Part shown: positions 35,122 to 49,690 of the stretch, piece after piece
Layout of the letters: each line of letters opens with the position of its first letter
Position numbering within the stretch: the first letter of the stretch is position 1
Origin: Sinohyriopsis cumingii
Taxonomy: Eukaryota; Mollusca; Bivalvia; Unionida; Unionidae
Assembly (NCBI GenBank): GCA_028554795.2
Contig: CM068842.1
Span: 53,457,608-53,521,607, forward strand
Direction of reading: 5' to 3'
Length of the DNA: 64,000 nucleotides
Program-made: the position numbers and the translations under genes
The notes under the pieces: generated by a model
Told to the model about the DNA's origin: nothing
Database searches by the model: none
Seen by the model: the letters and a program-made list of their open reading frames with translations, nothing else

Positions 35122-35534
35122 ATGTTTGCACGTATGTATAGGTAGCATTGTGACGCAATAAGTGCAAATGTGTCTGCTTTGAAAAATACAATGTTGCAGA
35201 ACATGTCATTATGAGTACTGTAAAACAAATACTCAAATATTACGTGATGGTCTAGTGGCACGACCCTGCCTTAAATGTGTTATGGCATTCTTGCTACGTA
35301 ATCAACTTTGCTAGCCCTGTGGATCTGTTTGTGAGTATTATAAAGTACGTAGAAATAAATCAAAACTACAAACACCTCTAGCTACATAAGCACAAACAGA
35401 TACCACGCAAAAAAACAATAAAATAAAAATAAATTAAATAATATCCAGGAATGAAAGATTGCAGTTTCTGATCCAAACAAAATATCAAAACAAGCCAACG
35501 ACAAAAAATTACGTGTTACCCTCTCCCTAGCATA

Positions 35535-36545
35535 AACATGACTAATGTGCCGCAGCTAAAACAGATCGCACGTGAGCATGGAATATACATACCAAGTTGT
35601 ATGAGAAAAACATATTTACTTCAATTATTGAAACCAATACTTGTACAGAATCCACTACCATGAACACCACAAACGCCACCGGTTGCCACTGCCGCAGCAA
35701 ACCAACAAAACAAAGGTAAGACAAATAAGACACTTCGCAAGTGAACATAATATCCGAATACCCAAAATTGTAAGAAAAGCGAATGAGTACTTTGGTGCAA
35801 AACTACAACAATCACAAGAACCCAAATGCAAATTTATAAACGTAGTGGTGAGTTGGAAAATTATATGGCACTTATCCCAACAAGCTACACATTAGGCAAA
35901 GACGCTCGATAGCTGTTGACCAATACGATACCCGGAATAGTAATTGGCAAACATTTAATCGCTACATCCAGGATGTTATCACCAATTCGTAACTACAAAA
36001 TAACAGCAGGACTTCGGTAAACTCAACTTTGGCGATATTCGATTTTCTGTGCAGGTTGTCTAAGCCACACTTAACAAAATTGAAACACTTAACCTCGATT
36101 ATCGATGTTACTGTATCCAGTTATGACAAAAGGCTTATATCCGCTGGCAATATCTAGCTTCCCCATGAAAAAAATGATCGAACTCAGCTTGATTTTTTGT
36201 TGCTGAGTTAAACGGAAGAATCGGAAACGAAATCAGATTATGCATGAATAAAGAATTTTATTCGGCTGCTTTAACCGGCACAGCAAGTAGTTAAAAATAT
36301 CCATGCAGACATTGCATGGATGTATTTAAAACTCAAGAACTTCTCTCCAGTCATCGCTTGTACTGCAGTGGTATCAGTGAAAAAAACGACGGCGCACAGT
36401 TAAGAAGGAGCCTGGTAAAAACACTGTTAGATTTTCTGCAGCACAACAAAATATCGAAGTCCCGTATATCATTTGGATGGAAATAAGAATAATACTGTGA
36501 TGTACTACGACGTGATGCTTAAAAATCAAGTAAATCCCGTCATCT
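35535..36545 (+). pseudogene. Decayed Polinton/adintovirus-type DNA polymerase B N-terminal region
   Basis: Broken plus-strand frames carry two related helix motifs, LKQIAREHGIYIPSCMRK at about 35553 and IRHFASEHNIRIPKIVRK at about 35724. They resemble the SAP-like helical modules that precede B-family polymerases in some large invertebrate DNA elements. Farther on, HCMDVFKTQELLSSHRLYC (about 36315-36370) looks like a C2H2-type finger with one Cys changed. KKEPGKNTVRFSAAQQNIEV and PYIIWME follow, where a PYVIYxDFE exonuclease motif is expected; its acidic residue context is altered. Stops and frameshifts throughout show it is dead. The assignment comes from motif order and is not certain. No terminal repeats were found. 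Confidence 0.4.
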
Positions 36546-36558
36546 TTTTGACTCATTT

Positions 36559-36857
36559 GGATACGAGATTATTTGTTTCTTTCATTTGAACTCACCTCCG
36601 CTTCATGGCTGTGCTTCTGCTTACTTTTTCATTGATACATCGCAATTCCCTTTTTAAAGTATATTTTCAAAAGTACATGATATTTAATTATGGCTTGTTA
36701 CTGATTGTTTTCATTATTAATATTAAGTTCAGAATTTATAGTGGTACATCCTTTTAGAAACTCAATGCAAAATGTTTCATAGTCACACATTCCTTAATGC
36801 CTATTAAAATTTCTCATCTTTTAGGTCAAGTTTTAATTCAATGCCTTGTAAATAAAG
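36559..36857 (+). repeat. Dispersed repeat, copy 2 (partner at 30349-30612)
   Basis: See the partner for landmarks. The sharp left edge at GGATACGAGA directly abuts the polymerase B-like remnant. Confidence 0.75.
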
Positions 36858-36859
36858 CT

Positions 36860-39800
36860 CTTATCTTGTAGGTCAAACTTTCATTATGTTTATTTCCTGT
36901 AGTTACTAAATTTAACGATAATTAGGTCATCTATTAAGGTTAAAGCGTCCTTGTGTTCAGCAATAAAACAACCTCAGAAGATGATGAAATTTTAAACATA
37001 AGTAATCAGGAAAATCTGAAACTGATTCCACGCAATATTCAAAGTAGATTTCTCAGTTTTACACAGTTTAAAGATAATGTATGAACATTCACAAACAATG
37101 ATACACATAAAACACCAGTTTATGTTAATAAGCGAATTATTAGGCTCCATTTTTGACAGGTAAAAAGAAGCATTTTTGGACTTCAACGGCAAAATTCAAT
37201 TTCAAATCTATCGCAAATAACCTCGTCGTTTAATAAACTGCATAACTAATAGCTGAAACATCTTTAGAACCATGCATTAAAACATGTAGCAAATATAACA
37301 ATGATTTCAAATAACTAATAACTTATTCAAAACATATATAGGTACTCTCTTGTCTTCCTGCCTCCATGTTACAAGAAACAAAGTAATTGAATTTATGCTG
37401 CATTCCAAAATAAATACACATCCGCAGATTCATCAAAGACAACAATAATGCTAATGAGCACATAACGGCGCACAACGAATTTAAAACTTAGTCGCGCGCT
37501 CGACATCATTTTCAAAAAGAATTGTCGTTTTGGTCTACTTAAAATGGAAATTCGGAGTCTTATTGTGAATGTATGCACATTGCAACATCTTTTCCAGTTG
37601 GTCTGGATTGAATGGATTTTGGGGGTTATTTTGTTGATTCTACTCGATTCCAGTGATCAGCGACTGGATTTATTTGTGTCAATTCCACATAACGTACATC
37701 TGATTTGAGCAGGGAGGAACGGGTCATGACTTCGATGAAAGTATGTCTCTGCTCTGCTATTGAACGTTTGGAATCATATTATGGGAACAAAATGAACTCT
37801 TTACTTTGTAATTATCAAAAAATGATGCTATAGAATATCACGCTTATATCATTTTGAGTACAGTCTTGTGAATGTCACTGCACATGGAATTACAGTACAA
37901 ATTCGAAATGTTTTATCAAGCTTAGAACCCATGATATAGCTCATATAATTCGGATTTGTAAAACTAAAAATGTACATTTTGAAGAAATTCTAGATGCAAA
38001 ACTAAAGTCTAATTTTGCTATTCGTATTAACAACTAAAGAGGACATGTTTATGCCTGGTAATTTGCATATGTTTTGTGGGGACCCCAGCTATGTTACCAC
38101 CTGTTTGACATCTATCGCTAGCCTAAATCTGAAGCATTGTATCCACAAAGTTAACACGGAAAATTGCAAAGCAGCTGGTGTGCGAGAATCCATTCAGAAA
38201 GCGGAAATAAGAATTATTCGTAGTCTTGGCTTATTTATATTCGATCCCTCATTTTCTACCAAATCCTTTAGTAGCATATTCCCCACGAAGTCTGTACTTT
38301 CACTTATAAATTGGTACGTCTCTTACAGATAAGTGATAAACATTGCCCTCGGTATGGTTTTCTATGCTATTCTATTTTGATCTACTCCAGACAGCACTTG
38401 TCATACTCTGAACAATTTCATTAACGAAACGTTACAAACATTTATCCTACATAACTGGTTAAATGATCGGGATGGTTGTTTCAATACTGCGTCCCTTATG
38501 TTCGTTGTGGAAATTGCGAATATCAGGTTCATTCACTAGCAGGTCTTTAATTTTCATTTGTGGTTCAGTTAATTCATCATATTGTTCGCTCCATCATTTT
38601 TGCTTTCAGATAGAAGAAACAGTTGTAACAGTTCATTCACAAACAATTCTAATAAACTGAAACCTAAATTCTACTACATCAGTGTACATCATATGTTTGC
38701 AAAGTAGATCCTTCTACATTATACTATTTTAGGCAAACGTGTTGTGCACGTGCGTGCAATATCAAGGTGCTCAGTATCGTAGAAAACTGCATGAGTCTGA
38801 CGATGTGAAGTTAAAAGACACAAAAATGAGTACATATTGCAATGACTTCAAATTGTTTATTCACAAAACTATTGTAATGGGATGATGTATTAACCTGAAG
38901 AGCATACATGAAGATGATGCTGAAGCGCTTGAAGGAGTAAAGCCTGTATATTTTGTCTGATCTTCCGTTGCAAAAACTAATTATATATATATGCATGTAT
39001 ATTGCAATCTAACTTGATATAATCTGTCACGTGATACTGGTGAAGGATGTTCTTATACAGCAGCAAATTTTGCGGACTGCTTTTCGTTCCCAGATACCGT
39101 TTCATTTGTTGTGAGGCTTTAACAATATTAATATCTTATAGCATGATAATAATCCGCACCCACCAACCTTTGTGATTTCCGACCAAAGTGTGAACCCCCT
39201 GGTTAAAATCACCCATTAGAAGTTAACAGAATGTAACTGCACAGTCATTCCTGCATTCCAACACTCACTCCTTTGGCTAAAGAAAACATCTGGCAGACAT
39301 TATAAACATATCTTGAGAAAGTATTGCATTTTGCTTCAACAATGTTTCATCGGCAGTTATTCAGGGTTATGATCATATGTCGAGCAATGGACCTCACTAA
39401 AATGGACACGATGTTAAGTTTTGAAATATAGAAATGCGTAGAAGACAAGAACAACAGATGTATTCATGTTGAAAGCTGCTGATATGATTACAGAAAGGAC
39501 GTGTATTGGAATTATGAGGATTATATGATCATGGTTGGGTATTGATCGATGTGTAAACTTTACCTAATCACTCACAAAGCTCCCATAAAGTCCTTCTGAC
39601 TTTATTTACTGTGTGAGTCATTAGATAAAATTTTCTCATCGATAAATACATAACCATGATCCATTAATCCTATACAACAATAGGGGCCACTCGACAATCA
39701 TGACGAGTGCTTCCAATCCAGGCCTGCTGAGGGATGCCTTGGGATCCTTCTAACATCACAGACCCATTCTAAACCATTGGTTCCTCACACTGAGTTGATT

Positions 39801-40955
39801 AGTGTCGTCCCTTTAACAATCGTGATCCTTGACCAAAGTATCTGGTCTAAAATTACCCACGACGTTCAATGATTCCAAGCAGCTAAACTCAAATCACTCA
39901 ACATGTAATTGATGAGACACGTTTAAGTGGAAATACAAAAACTGAAACTCATTACACATTAAATTCGTATTAATATTAAAATAACCACGTTCATGCATGA
40001 AACTGTGTATACAAAGGTTACTGGTGATGAATTATAACAACGTGGACAATTCACATTTATAAAGCGAACAACATGTAAAGTGAATTCAGCTTGTCAACTC
40101 AGCTATTAAAAGTGTAACCTAAATCACCACATTTGTTATCTGATGGCGTTATGTGGTATTGGTGTAACTTTTCTAGAAAAGTTAGAATAAATTCCAACAC
40201 ATTCAACACATTAACAAGAATGGAAAAAGTTTTTTATTTTCACATAGTCTTAAAGCTGAAAAATGCTTTCTTACAAGTCTTGTATGCATTTAGCGAAAAT
40301 AGCACTATAGGTACAATGAACGTGGTTAAATATATGGCCTGAGAACTCGGTTAAACGCCATTTCCCTTCTAACACTAAAGGTGGTATATGTGGACTTCAC
40401 ATCATGAACAGAGAGCAGTATTTCGAAATCGCTAAGGCTCAACCCATATGCTGTATATAACACTTTCCACGAAAACAAAATGTATCAACATTTATGTTCA
40501 TGTTTAGTGTAAAAGTATTTTCATGCACACATTTCCGTGTCAGTCACTTGCCCTCGACTGACGAAATAAATAAATTGACGATGTTTCTTCTCCTCAAAGA
40601 GTTTTACAAATCGTATCTAACATTTAAATGTTTTCAATACTGACGAACTAAGCCACTGCTTACAATTCACATTACAAAACACAGTGTCAGCAATATTCAA
40701 CTTCCATTAAACCACTAGCATAAATGTAAACTACCGGGATAAAATTTATGTAGATTGGATTATACTTCTCGAATAATATGTTGTACAACAAAGTAATTTC
40801 TTGACACATCTCTTCAGTACATCAATAGAAATAATGTCCTTTAACGTTGTGCAAATAGTATTCCACAGGTACAAGATGATTATGAAAATTAATGGTATTG
40901 CGCTATGCCACTATTAGAAAAGGACACATGCGGAAAAAATAATCAAAGACTAATC
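36860..40955. other. Intergenic, no gene seen
   Basis: No supported coding sequence. A weak short repeat pair occurs at about 39180-39220 and 39832-39865 (GACCAAAGTnT then AAATnACCCA). Confidence 0.45.
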
Positions 40956-40959
40956 AGGA

Positions 40960-42475
40960 TAAAACCACTAAAAATATCACAATATTCCCACCAATGTTTT
41001 CCACCATTTCTCCTGGGACAATAATTAAACACAGGGATTAGTATTTAAGCTCTTTCTGAACATATGTCTAATTCCTTACTGATTAGCAAACGAGACCATG
41101 AATCACTGTCTGAGCATTTCAGATTAAAGGACCGTCACAGTAACTGAATAGTTCTAATCACTAGGGCTATTAGCTGGCAATTTTTGCCAATAGAAGAAGA
41201 CTTAGAAAGTGAAATTGTGTTTTGCGATAGAAAGTATTCTTTTTCATTATCCTCAAATCAAGATGTCATTTTATTCTGCATAAATAGACATTCAAATCCC
41301 TTGTATTTATGTGGGTATTTTTTTAAACTATTTAAATCCAAATTATAAGATCAAATGGTATTGCTGCTTTTGTTTAAATTAGCAAATAAATGGCTAAAGA
41401 AGAAAAATACACATACAAGAATCATTTTTACATCTTTAATTCTTTAAATTTTTAGTAGAATATTTGTTGTATTTAATACAAAATTAATAACCAATCAAAA
41501 AGTTACGGAACATATAACAACTTGCAAAGATTTGCAACCCGATGTCAAATAGATCGAAGCATATTATTTACTCCCCAGTAACAGCTTTAATTAATGCTAA
41601 ATAACCATTGTTTATTTTCAAATTAAGTTTATATTTTATTGTCAAATGATGGAACTGGTTTCCACATATGTAACGATTTAATCTTTGCCAGATTTTAATA
41701 TCGTTTAAATCTGTTACATACAAATTTATTGAGAAAGCATGCAAAATTTACAATGTTGCTTAAAAAGTCACTGAAACATGAAGGAGTAGCTGATCGTTTC
41801 CTAATTAGGCATTCATAACAAACAACGTTTATTAGCCTACAGTAATACATACACATCAACAGTCATTTTAAAGGAATGTAGAGTTATTGTTTCCATATGA
41901 ACCTCAGAAAAGTAAAACTTTGAGAAGCACTATCGTGTTTGCAAGTTAAAATCTAAACGGATTTTTGTTTTAAATTTTCCTCATTCTTGTGTATTTACTA
42001 AAAGCATTCCAATAGAGTGACACTTCCTTGAGGAACTGGAATATTCCTAACATGTCCAGTCTAAAAGAAGATGTAATAATAGTTTAACGCGTCCAACTGA
42101 TCCAAGATTATTCCAAAGAGGTTGTACTACTCACACGTTTTGCTAAACTTCATCTAGTTTTCTGGATATTTGTAAGTTAATACAAAAGCCATTACAATAT
42201 ATTATTTATATAGCTCTCTTTCGATGAAATGGGAATATATGGTAGATGTTACCGATCTACTTCTATGTGAAAACAAGAAGGTCACAGCTTGCACCTCGAG
42301 CATACGATAACAGCATAGGTGACAACTACAGATTAAGCTTCGTAAATAATTTGTACGAAATTTTGCTTGAGACTTATATGCCAAGGTTGCAGCTTCTACG
42401 ACATATGGCCCAACAATATAATATTTAATACACGCGTCATCACTTGTACATTTATGTGGAGCTAGGAAATTTCAT
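40960..42475 (+). repeat. Duplicated block B, left copy (partners at 44445-45790 and 49445-49690)
   Basis: Collinear with 44445-45790 up to about 42070. Shared landmarks are GTTTTCCACC/ATCATTT, ATTCAAATCCCTT, ATCAAATGGTAT, TCTAATTAGGCATTCAT, AGCCTACAGTAAT and GACACTTCCTTGAGGAA. From about 42110 on it matches 49445-49690 instead (GAGGTTGTAC, CGTAAATAATTT, ACGCGTC). The right copy is therefore split by about 3.6 kb. No common ORF. Confidence 0.7.
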
Positions 42476-44444
42476 GGTTTGATCAAGAGTGCATACATAT
42501 CCTTTCGCCATTTTCTCCGGGGAAAAGAAAGAATCTAGACTATATCTCACCGAGGGAAGAAAGGAATACCTATAGTTCAATTTCACGGGGAACAAAACTA
42601 CTCTAGTACCATCTAAGTGCGATTTTACTGGAAAAGTACGTGGGGGATCTTGAAGGTCAAAACATATTGTGCGAGTTCCGCGAATACAACATTTGATTCT
42701 ACCGAAGATATGTTCCACTTGATCAACGGAAAATAACCATTTGCCTATACCTTCAACTATTAATGTCATTCAAAATCTGTACAAATCGTGTCGAAATAAC
42801 TTTCGTGATTTCCTCGAAAATATTATTGATACTTCTATGACTTATATTCTAATATTCTGATTTCAGAGTATTTTATATAATTTATTATACAAAGTACGAG
42901 TGTTACTTCAGAGTGTATTTTCCATTTCAAAATAACCACTTAACTTCTTGTTTATTTCTTACATGTAATTTCTATCAAAATCGTAATATGATAAACAGGT
43001 GCGTACCCATGTGTGCACTGTACATATAAATTTTCTTTAAACAAAACCGTTCATGTGAAATGAATTATGTCGATCTGATTAAACTCAGACCACCAGTCTT
43101 GCGTAAAGATCTGAGACAAACCGCATAGTTGTCATGATATAATGACCTTTGAATTAGCCATTGGAAATGCGGCTTCCAGAAATTTGAAAGTTAATCCAAT
43201 CTATCGGCACACATTGATGCTATACTGCTAGGTCTTCCAAACGCGAAAGTAGAGACTTCATCAGATTGATTGATAACATTAATGATTATTACAATATTAT
43301 AGGTCACCAGTACATGACCCCTAGGTAGCCGCTCTAGATTTTCAATTTAATACAGTGGAAATCTGATTTTAACCAGATTGCTTTACCTACCAAGGTATTA
43401 TATGTTTCTCGAACTCCACATTTTCGGTAAAATGCCCATAAATCCTGATTAAATTAAATACTGATTATGTTTTTTGACATATTTTAATAATATAAATATA
43501 TTGTCTTGTTGCGACAAACAATATTTTATATGGGTTAAGTATTGTCACCTTTTATGTGGTCTGTGTTAACTGATTTGGTTCTTTTTCGTCTTTTAGTCTC
43601 TAATGATTGGCTGACTTAGTTGAAACGTATTCTTATTGCAACAATGCAATGTCGATTGACTAGAATGTTCAGACAAGTATTTATCATCTTCCACATACAA
43701 CTAATACTCCTAATTCAACCTGCTTGAGATGCCTGGGCAATATTTCAATAATACACATTGAACATGTTTAATCGTACAATGAAAAAGAAAAGAAAAAGTC
43801 AAAAAAGAAGGAATAAGACAGAAGAATCAACAACCTAGATCCTACATTTAAGATAAATAGATTCAATCATCGTTTTGATTGCACCGTTTTGTAATTTAAC
43901 ATATTTTCCCGTTACCAGATCTGTTTTATTATATATTTAAAAATTCAAAGATGGGTACAAAACTGAGCTATGATAAAATGATTATAATTAGAAGCATGAA
44001 TATGAGACAGATTTAAAATTATGACCGTTTCCAGTTTTATAACACTGATGTAACACCACCGATATAAAGATTTTTTTTTACTTTTTAAAATTATGTATTT
44101 ATTCATTATTTCATTTTTATATGTTGAAATTTATAGATGATTGTGATAATTTTAAACTAGTCTTTGGAATTCTTCAATTAACACATGAATACTATTCAAT
44201 AAATAACCTACCGCGAAACACTTACGCTATCCTCTCTAATAAAGTGAGTTCTTCTAATACATTACGTCTTAGTACAAAAAGTAGTGGGGTAATGCCTGCT
44301 CAAGTTTTACTTACAGTAACACTTTTAAAAGCAATAATTCGTAGACTGCTGCGAACAAATCTTTACAGGAACAATGAGGTTCAGTGTTTCAGCTACACAA
44401 GATTTAAAAAACATAAGTGCCAACTGAAAATTTAACATTTGACT

Positions 44445-45790
44445 TTTAGTGAGCTAGGAATAAATATTTGACTAGTCTGGATAAAACCATTCACTATATC
44501 GCACATAGCTGCCATCAACGTTTTCCATCATTTTTGCAAGAATTGTAACTGAGCACAGGGAGTGGTGTCTAAGTATATAAAACCTATCCCTAACTCCTCA
44601 GTGTTATGCAAATGAGACTATGTGTCATCGTCTAAGTACGTGTGATCCAAAGGCCATCAAACCAACAGCTGGGTCCTATTCACTTATGTTATTTATCTGG
44701 CTTTGTATTACCAATGGTAGATAAAACTGTGTACTGTAATATATGTTTTTCTCATTATTATTATTCTTAAATAAAAGAAGTCACTTTATAATGCATAAAT
44801 AATATGCATTCAAATCCCTTTTGGTCTGTTTGGTATATTTTAGCAATTGTTTTTATATCAATGAATGAACAACATGAAATCAAATGGTATCAAATCTGTT
44901 TTGTTACTTCTAGTTCAAAATCATAAATAAATTGCTAAAGTGAAAAACATGCAAATAAAAGAAACACTATTGCATCATTTTTTTTATAAAAGTGTTTCTG
45001 ATTTTATTTCCTATATATAATACGAAATGAACATGCAATCTAAAGTGACAAAAAATATAACAATCTACATATTTCTGAAACTCGATAACAAAGATTTTTT
45101 TACAAAATAAAAAACAAAGATTGATGCGTACTATTTACTCCTGAATTGAGCTGGAAGGTTGGTATGTCAATGCCACGTTAACTCATAACAATTCATTTCA
45201 ATATATGAAAATTGAGGTCCTCGGTTATTTAGTATACAATATTCAGACATTATATTTTTCAATTTCAATTATCTTTAACGATTGACCGTCTCTAATAATA
45301 ATAAACCAATGTTCATTTTCTAAAAGTTGTATATTTGATCGCCAACTGATATTATTGGCTTCTACACGTTATGAATATGTCATTTGTGTCAGAATTTAAA
45401 TCGTTGAAATATGTTACCTGTACATTTATTTATAAAAATAATATTAAAGTTTAAAACTGTTAGCAAAAATAATCACTAAAACTTGAAGAAGTAGCAGCAA
45501 ATAGTCTAATTAGGCATTCATGAGAAACAAGGTTTACTAGCCTACAGTAATGCATACAAATCAAATATATTTTTCAAAGAAGGAAGAGTTCCTGCTTTAT
45601 ATGACTCACGGGGAGTCAAATATTTGGCAAGCTCTGTCGTTTTTGCACTTTAACATCTAAATGGGGGGGGGTATGGTTTTAAACTTTCCTTCAGTATTTC
45701 AAATGCACTTCGTATTGTGTTTACTATGAACATTCCAAGAGAACGACACTTCCTTGAGGAATGGGAATATACCTAATATTTCCTCTATAA
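44445..45790 (+). repeat. Duplicated block B, right copy, first part
   Basis: Direct-orientation copy of 40960-42070, about 3.5 kb away. Confidence 0.7.
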
Positions 45791-45959
45791 AAGAATGTGG
45801 TGTGTACAGCCACATCCGTCGACGAAGGTTTCATGTCACCAATTACGGTCGACAAAGTATTACACATGACATGAATCTCTTCGTAAAACGAGAAAATAAA
45901 TTTTATTATATTAGGGATCACGTGATCTATTATATGGTGTAGTTCAATAATAAAAAGAT

Positions 45960-48418
45960 GTAGGAAAAAACTCCTAATACACTTTTTTCAAATAGTTCTG
46001 TAGAAGCATATTTAGTAAAGATTCTGTGGACGAAATGTATATTCAATTAATACAAAAATAAAAGAAATGGTTGGAACTAAACAAGCATCTATTAGATACT
46101 TCAAAATGTTCTTTTAAAGGAATTTACCTCATTGCAAAAATAAAGGATTCATGCATAAATGTATATGACAATATGTAAGGTTATGCGAGTATAAATCACA
46201 TATCAATATAATAATATCATTGGAGTATATATTTTTCACTCTGACCACTTCATTCGCCATTGGCCACTCTGTTTTTTTTCTTCTGACTTGTAACAATTAA
46301 ATCTGGAGACTTTTGGCATACACTGCATACATAAAATGACAATTGAAAACAGAAAATCAACTATACCTAAAGAAAACGCCTTCTAATATTAATGTAATTC
46401 AATATTCTAAAGAGGTATTATGTACATGACCTCAGAAAAAGTAAATTATAGATATGTAAAAACAAAAACAGCACATAATGAATAAAACTTTAGTCGCTGA
46501 ATACTTTAACCACTTTGAATAGTTTATTTCTATGTATAAATCAGTAAGTCAGCTTTCATGATGGAATTATCTAACAACACATTATTAATGTTTACATGTC
46601 AAACCAAATTAACCAGACAAAACCATGTAACTGAATACTTGACTGATTTTTAAAATGTTTTAGAGCCATTTTATATGAAAATTATTTATATTTTACAGCC
46701 CATGAATATCACAAAATTTGTACATGTACACAAATAATGAAGCTCTTTTCCTGTAAAGTAGACAAAATAGAATCACAATCAACTTAGTATTGATTTTATG
46801 GATTTGTTGTTTTAACTTTCTTAATGTCGAATGGCCAGGATGTTATTGAAAAGAAAAACAAAGCAACAACAACAATAACAACTACGATACTATATTTCCT
46901 TGTAGCTTATAATATAATGCATCATTAAATTAATAGATACAGCAGACTAATATAGCATGCTCAATTTTTATGTTAACTGAAATGGTTAAGCCACAGTGTT
47001 CCATGTTTTACAACATATCTTCATTTTGGTTCACCAACTTTACTTTAGCATCTGCAAAATTGATTACAGAAAGTTATATCAGAGTGAAATCCCTAATACT
47101 TTTTTTACTTCTTGACGTATTAATAAATTTTAATATAGTTTGCTAACAATAAGCAAATTCATACGAAGGGATTCGGTTTAGATTTGGGTTATTTTTTTAA
47201 ATATTTAACTGGAATCGAACGTTTTTGAGCTATATTGCAATTACAGAATACAGCCATTAAATTTTTCCCTGAGTACTTCAAAACAAGAGCATGTATTCTA
47301 ACCAATATAACCCATGTAGAAGCCACATCACAGCCCCGAAAAATATTATAGTGAAAATGTTTACGCTGATGTCAAATTGCAACAATCAAATTCTGTAATT
47401 GTTATCATTGATTATTTTCATCTTCCAGACATAGTAAACAAGTTCCAATTATACCTTTCTCGAACAAGATATATACCATTTCGATATACACTTTTGCTTA
47501 AGTTTGCGATACATTTAATCAAATATTTGAATATATTTGCCTTTATATAAAAAGATTTTCATCCATATAGCACAATTATCTATGATAGCTTTTACAGAAC
47601 AAAATACTTCATTTTCCCTATCCTTGTTGTCATCTATTCAATGTATTAATTAATAGATGTGAACCGTCACTAATATATTGTTACGTTATCATTTTTAAAT
47701 AACAGAAAATTGAACAAATTAGACTTTGATCATCACTGTACGCTCTGCTGAAAACTAAATACGATTTATTTAAATGGCCACTTATGGGAATACACCAAGG
47801 GTATAACAGCATATGTTTTCATTATGACTGAGCGAACACAAATGTCAAGCACCTACATCGGGCTGGTTCTAGGTCGATGTTTCGACTATTTCCATTAAAT
47901 CAAGATAACAGTCGTGGTCAACAGAAGGGTTCTTAAATGAACTAATACCACACCTAATTTGACGCTAATCATCTAATAACCACACATTTGCGACACTAAT
48001 TTCAAACTTACATACTTTGGTTTGCTTCACATTCGTATGATGTGTTCGTGTGTTTTTGAAAGTAGCAGATAGGTATTTAAATCCCGTATGACAAAACATG
48101 ACCCAACAACTCTATACGAAGAATGTTTCCTATCTCAAACTAGTAAACACGTGAACTTAAGAATAGCTTCTAAATTCCTTATGTTTATTAAATTCGGAAG
48201 GTCCATTCTAAAACAAAAACACAAATACATGTTACAATAAAGGCTTGTGAATACTGTATATTATGACGTCGGCTTGGCTAATTCTACGAATTTAAAATTA
48301 TCTTCCTGGCACCTACTCGTCATAATCAAACAGATAAACACAAACCTATGTGTACACAAAAATAAACACACGTAACACATGTCCATATGATTCTCACTAT
48401 ATGTACATAGAGACACAG

Positions 48419-48474
<56 letters not shown>

Positions 48475-49440
48475 GAAGAAGAACATATTTCTTATTCCTA
48501 ACAAAATATTTAGCATGGCTATCTATCTATCTCTCCATCTATCGTGCTCAATAAAAGCTACCAAAATATGTATGCATATTTTATTAACAATATGTGTTAA
48601 CGATACGTGTTCTACGAGGCTTTTAACTGAAAAAGAATAATACAAAATCGACTCATATACCTAAATGCACTCCTGCTGTTTTTTAATTTCAAAGTCAATA
48701 TTGGCAACGTTTTCTTCTGAGCTCTCAAATAAAATTTTGTACCATAAATTAAAATGTTGTGATCTAAAGGTCTTTATTATCGAAATTATTTTATCCGTGA
48801 TATATAATATCAGGTCGTCAGGATCAGATTTTGTACAAATAAAGTTTAAACTTTCACATGATATGTTGTTGTGGGTTTTAACGGCATTTCCAGCAGAAAA
48901 TATTCTATACATGAGGGCTGTATAACTGGTGTAGGAAGAACCCGGGAAGAACCTCGGACCCACGAGAAGCTGTGTCAAGATTTCTCACGTACCACCATTA
49001 GTCGAGCTCTACACTCGAAACCATGCTGACGTAGGTGAGATGCCAGTGATCCGAAACGGTATGCTCTTTCGACCAATCCTCCACTCTGGGCTCACTTCAC
49101 GTGGTGTGACCAAAGTCTTATGACTACTATGTAACGTCTTATGATTATGAATATTCCAAATCTGATAAGATCTCTTCCCGACATGCATTATTTTGCACTA
49201 CAAGAAGGTTGTGTGTTTCCTTCACGTCTATGTTAAATTTAATTGGACTGCAATGCTTCCTGCTTGCTTTATTATACTGAGGAAGTACCAGCCATTGGAT
49301 ACCAATATCTTTGTACAAAACAAGAAAAGGCGAGGAAAATATTGCGCCAAAATGATTTCGTTTTTTTTCCTTACCTTTTTCAAGATAAACGATATTAACT
49401 ATCCACATTGATGTTGATAATTATTGAAACTGTTCAAATA
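45960..49440. other. Intergenic, no gene seen; (AT)n at 48425-48473
   Basis: No supported gene. The (AT)n run is about 24 units. Sequence at 48.9-49.1 kb is less AT-rich, but no motif is recognised there. Confidence 0.45.
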
Positions 49441-49444
49441 ATAT

Positions 49445-49690
49445 TTCTCAAGGAGGTTGTACAACGTGCCGGACAGAGCTTGTATCACTTACGATCAAAG
49501 CATTCAAAGTAACTATAGAATATGCGCCGTAAATAATTTATACGAAATTGTGTTAGGGTCATAACGATGGCAAAGTAGCAAATAATGGGTTGTGCAGCTT
49601 CTGAGACATCTGACCCAAAACTATAATATTCCATACACGCGTCTCCACTTAGAAATTTACTGGGGGGGGGGGGAACTATTCCCTATTTGA
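49445..49690 (+). repeat. Duplicated block B, right copy, second part
   Basis: Matches 42110-42475 in the same orientation (AGGTTGTAC, TAAATAATTTATACGAAATT, ATACACGCGTC). It ends at a run of 13 G. Confidence 0.65.

Noticed and set aside
42452..42769. Minus-strand ORF of 105 codons with mixed composition.
   Set aside because: It overlaps the end of duplicated block B, where the other copy does not preserve the frame. No family is recognised.
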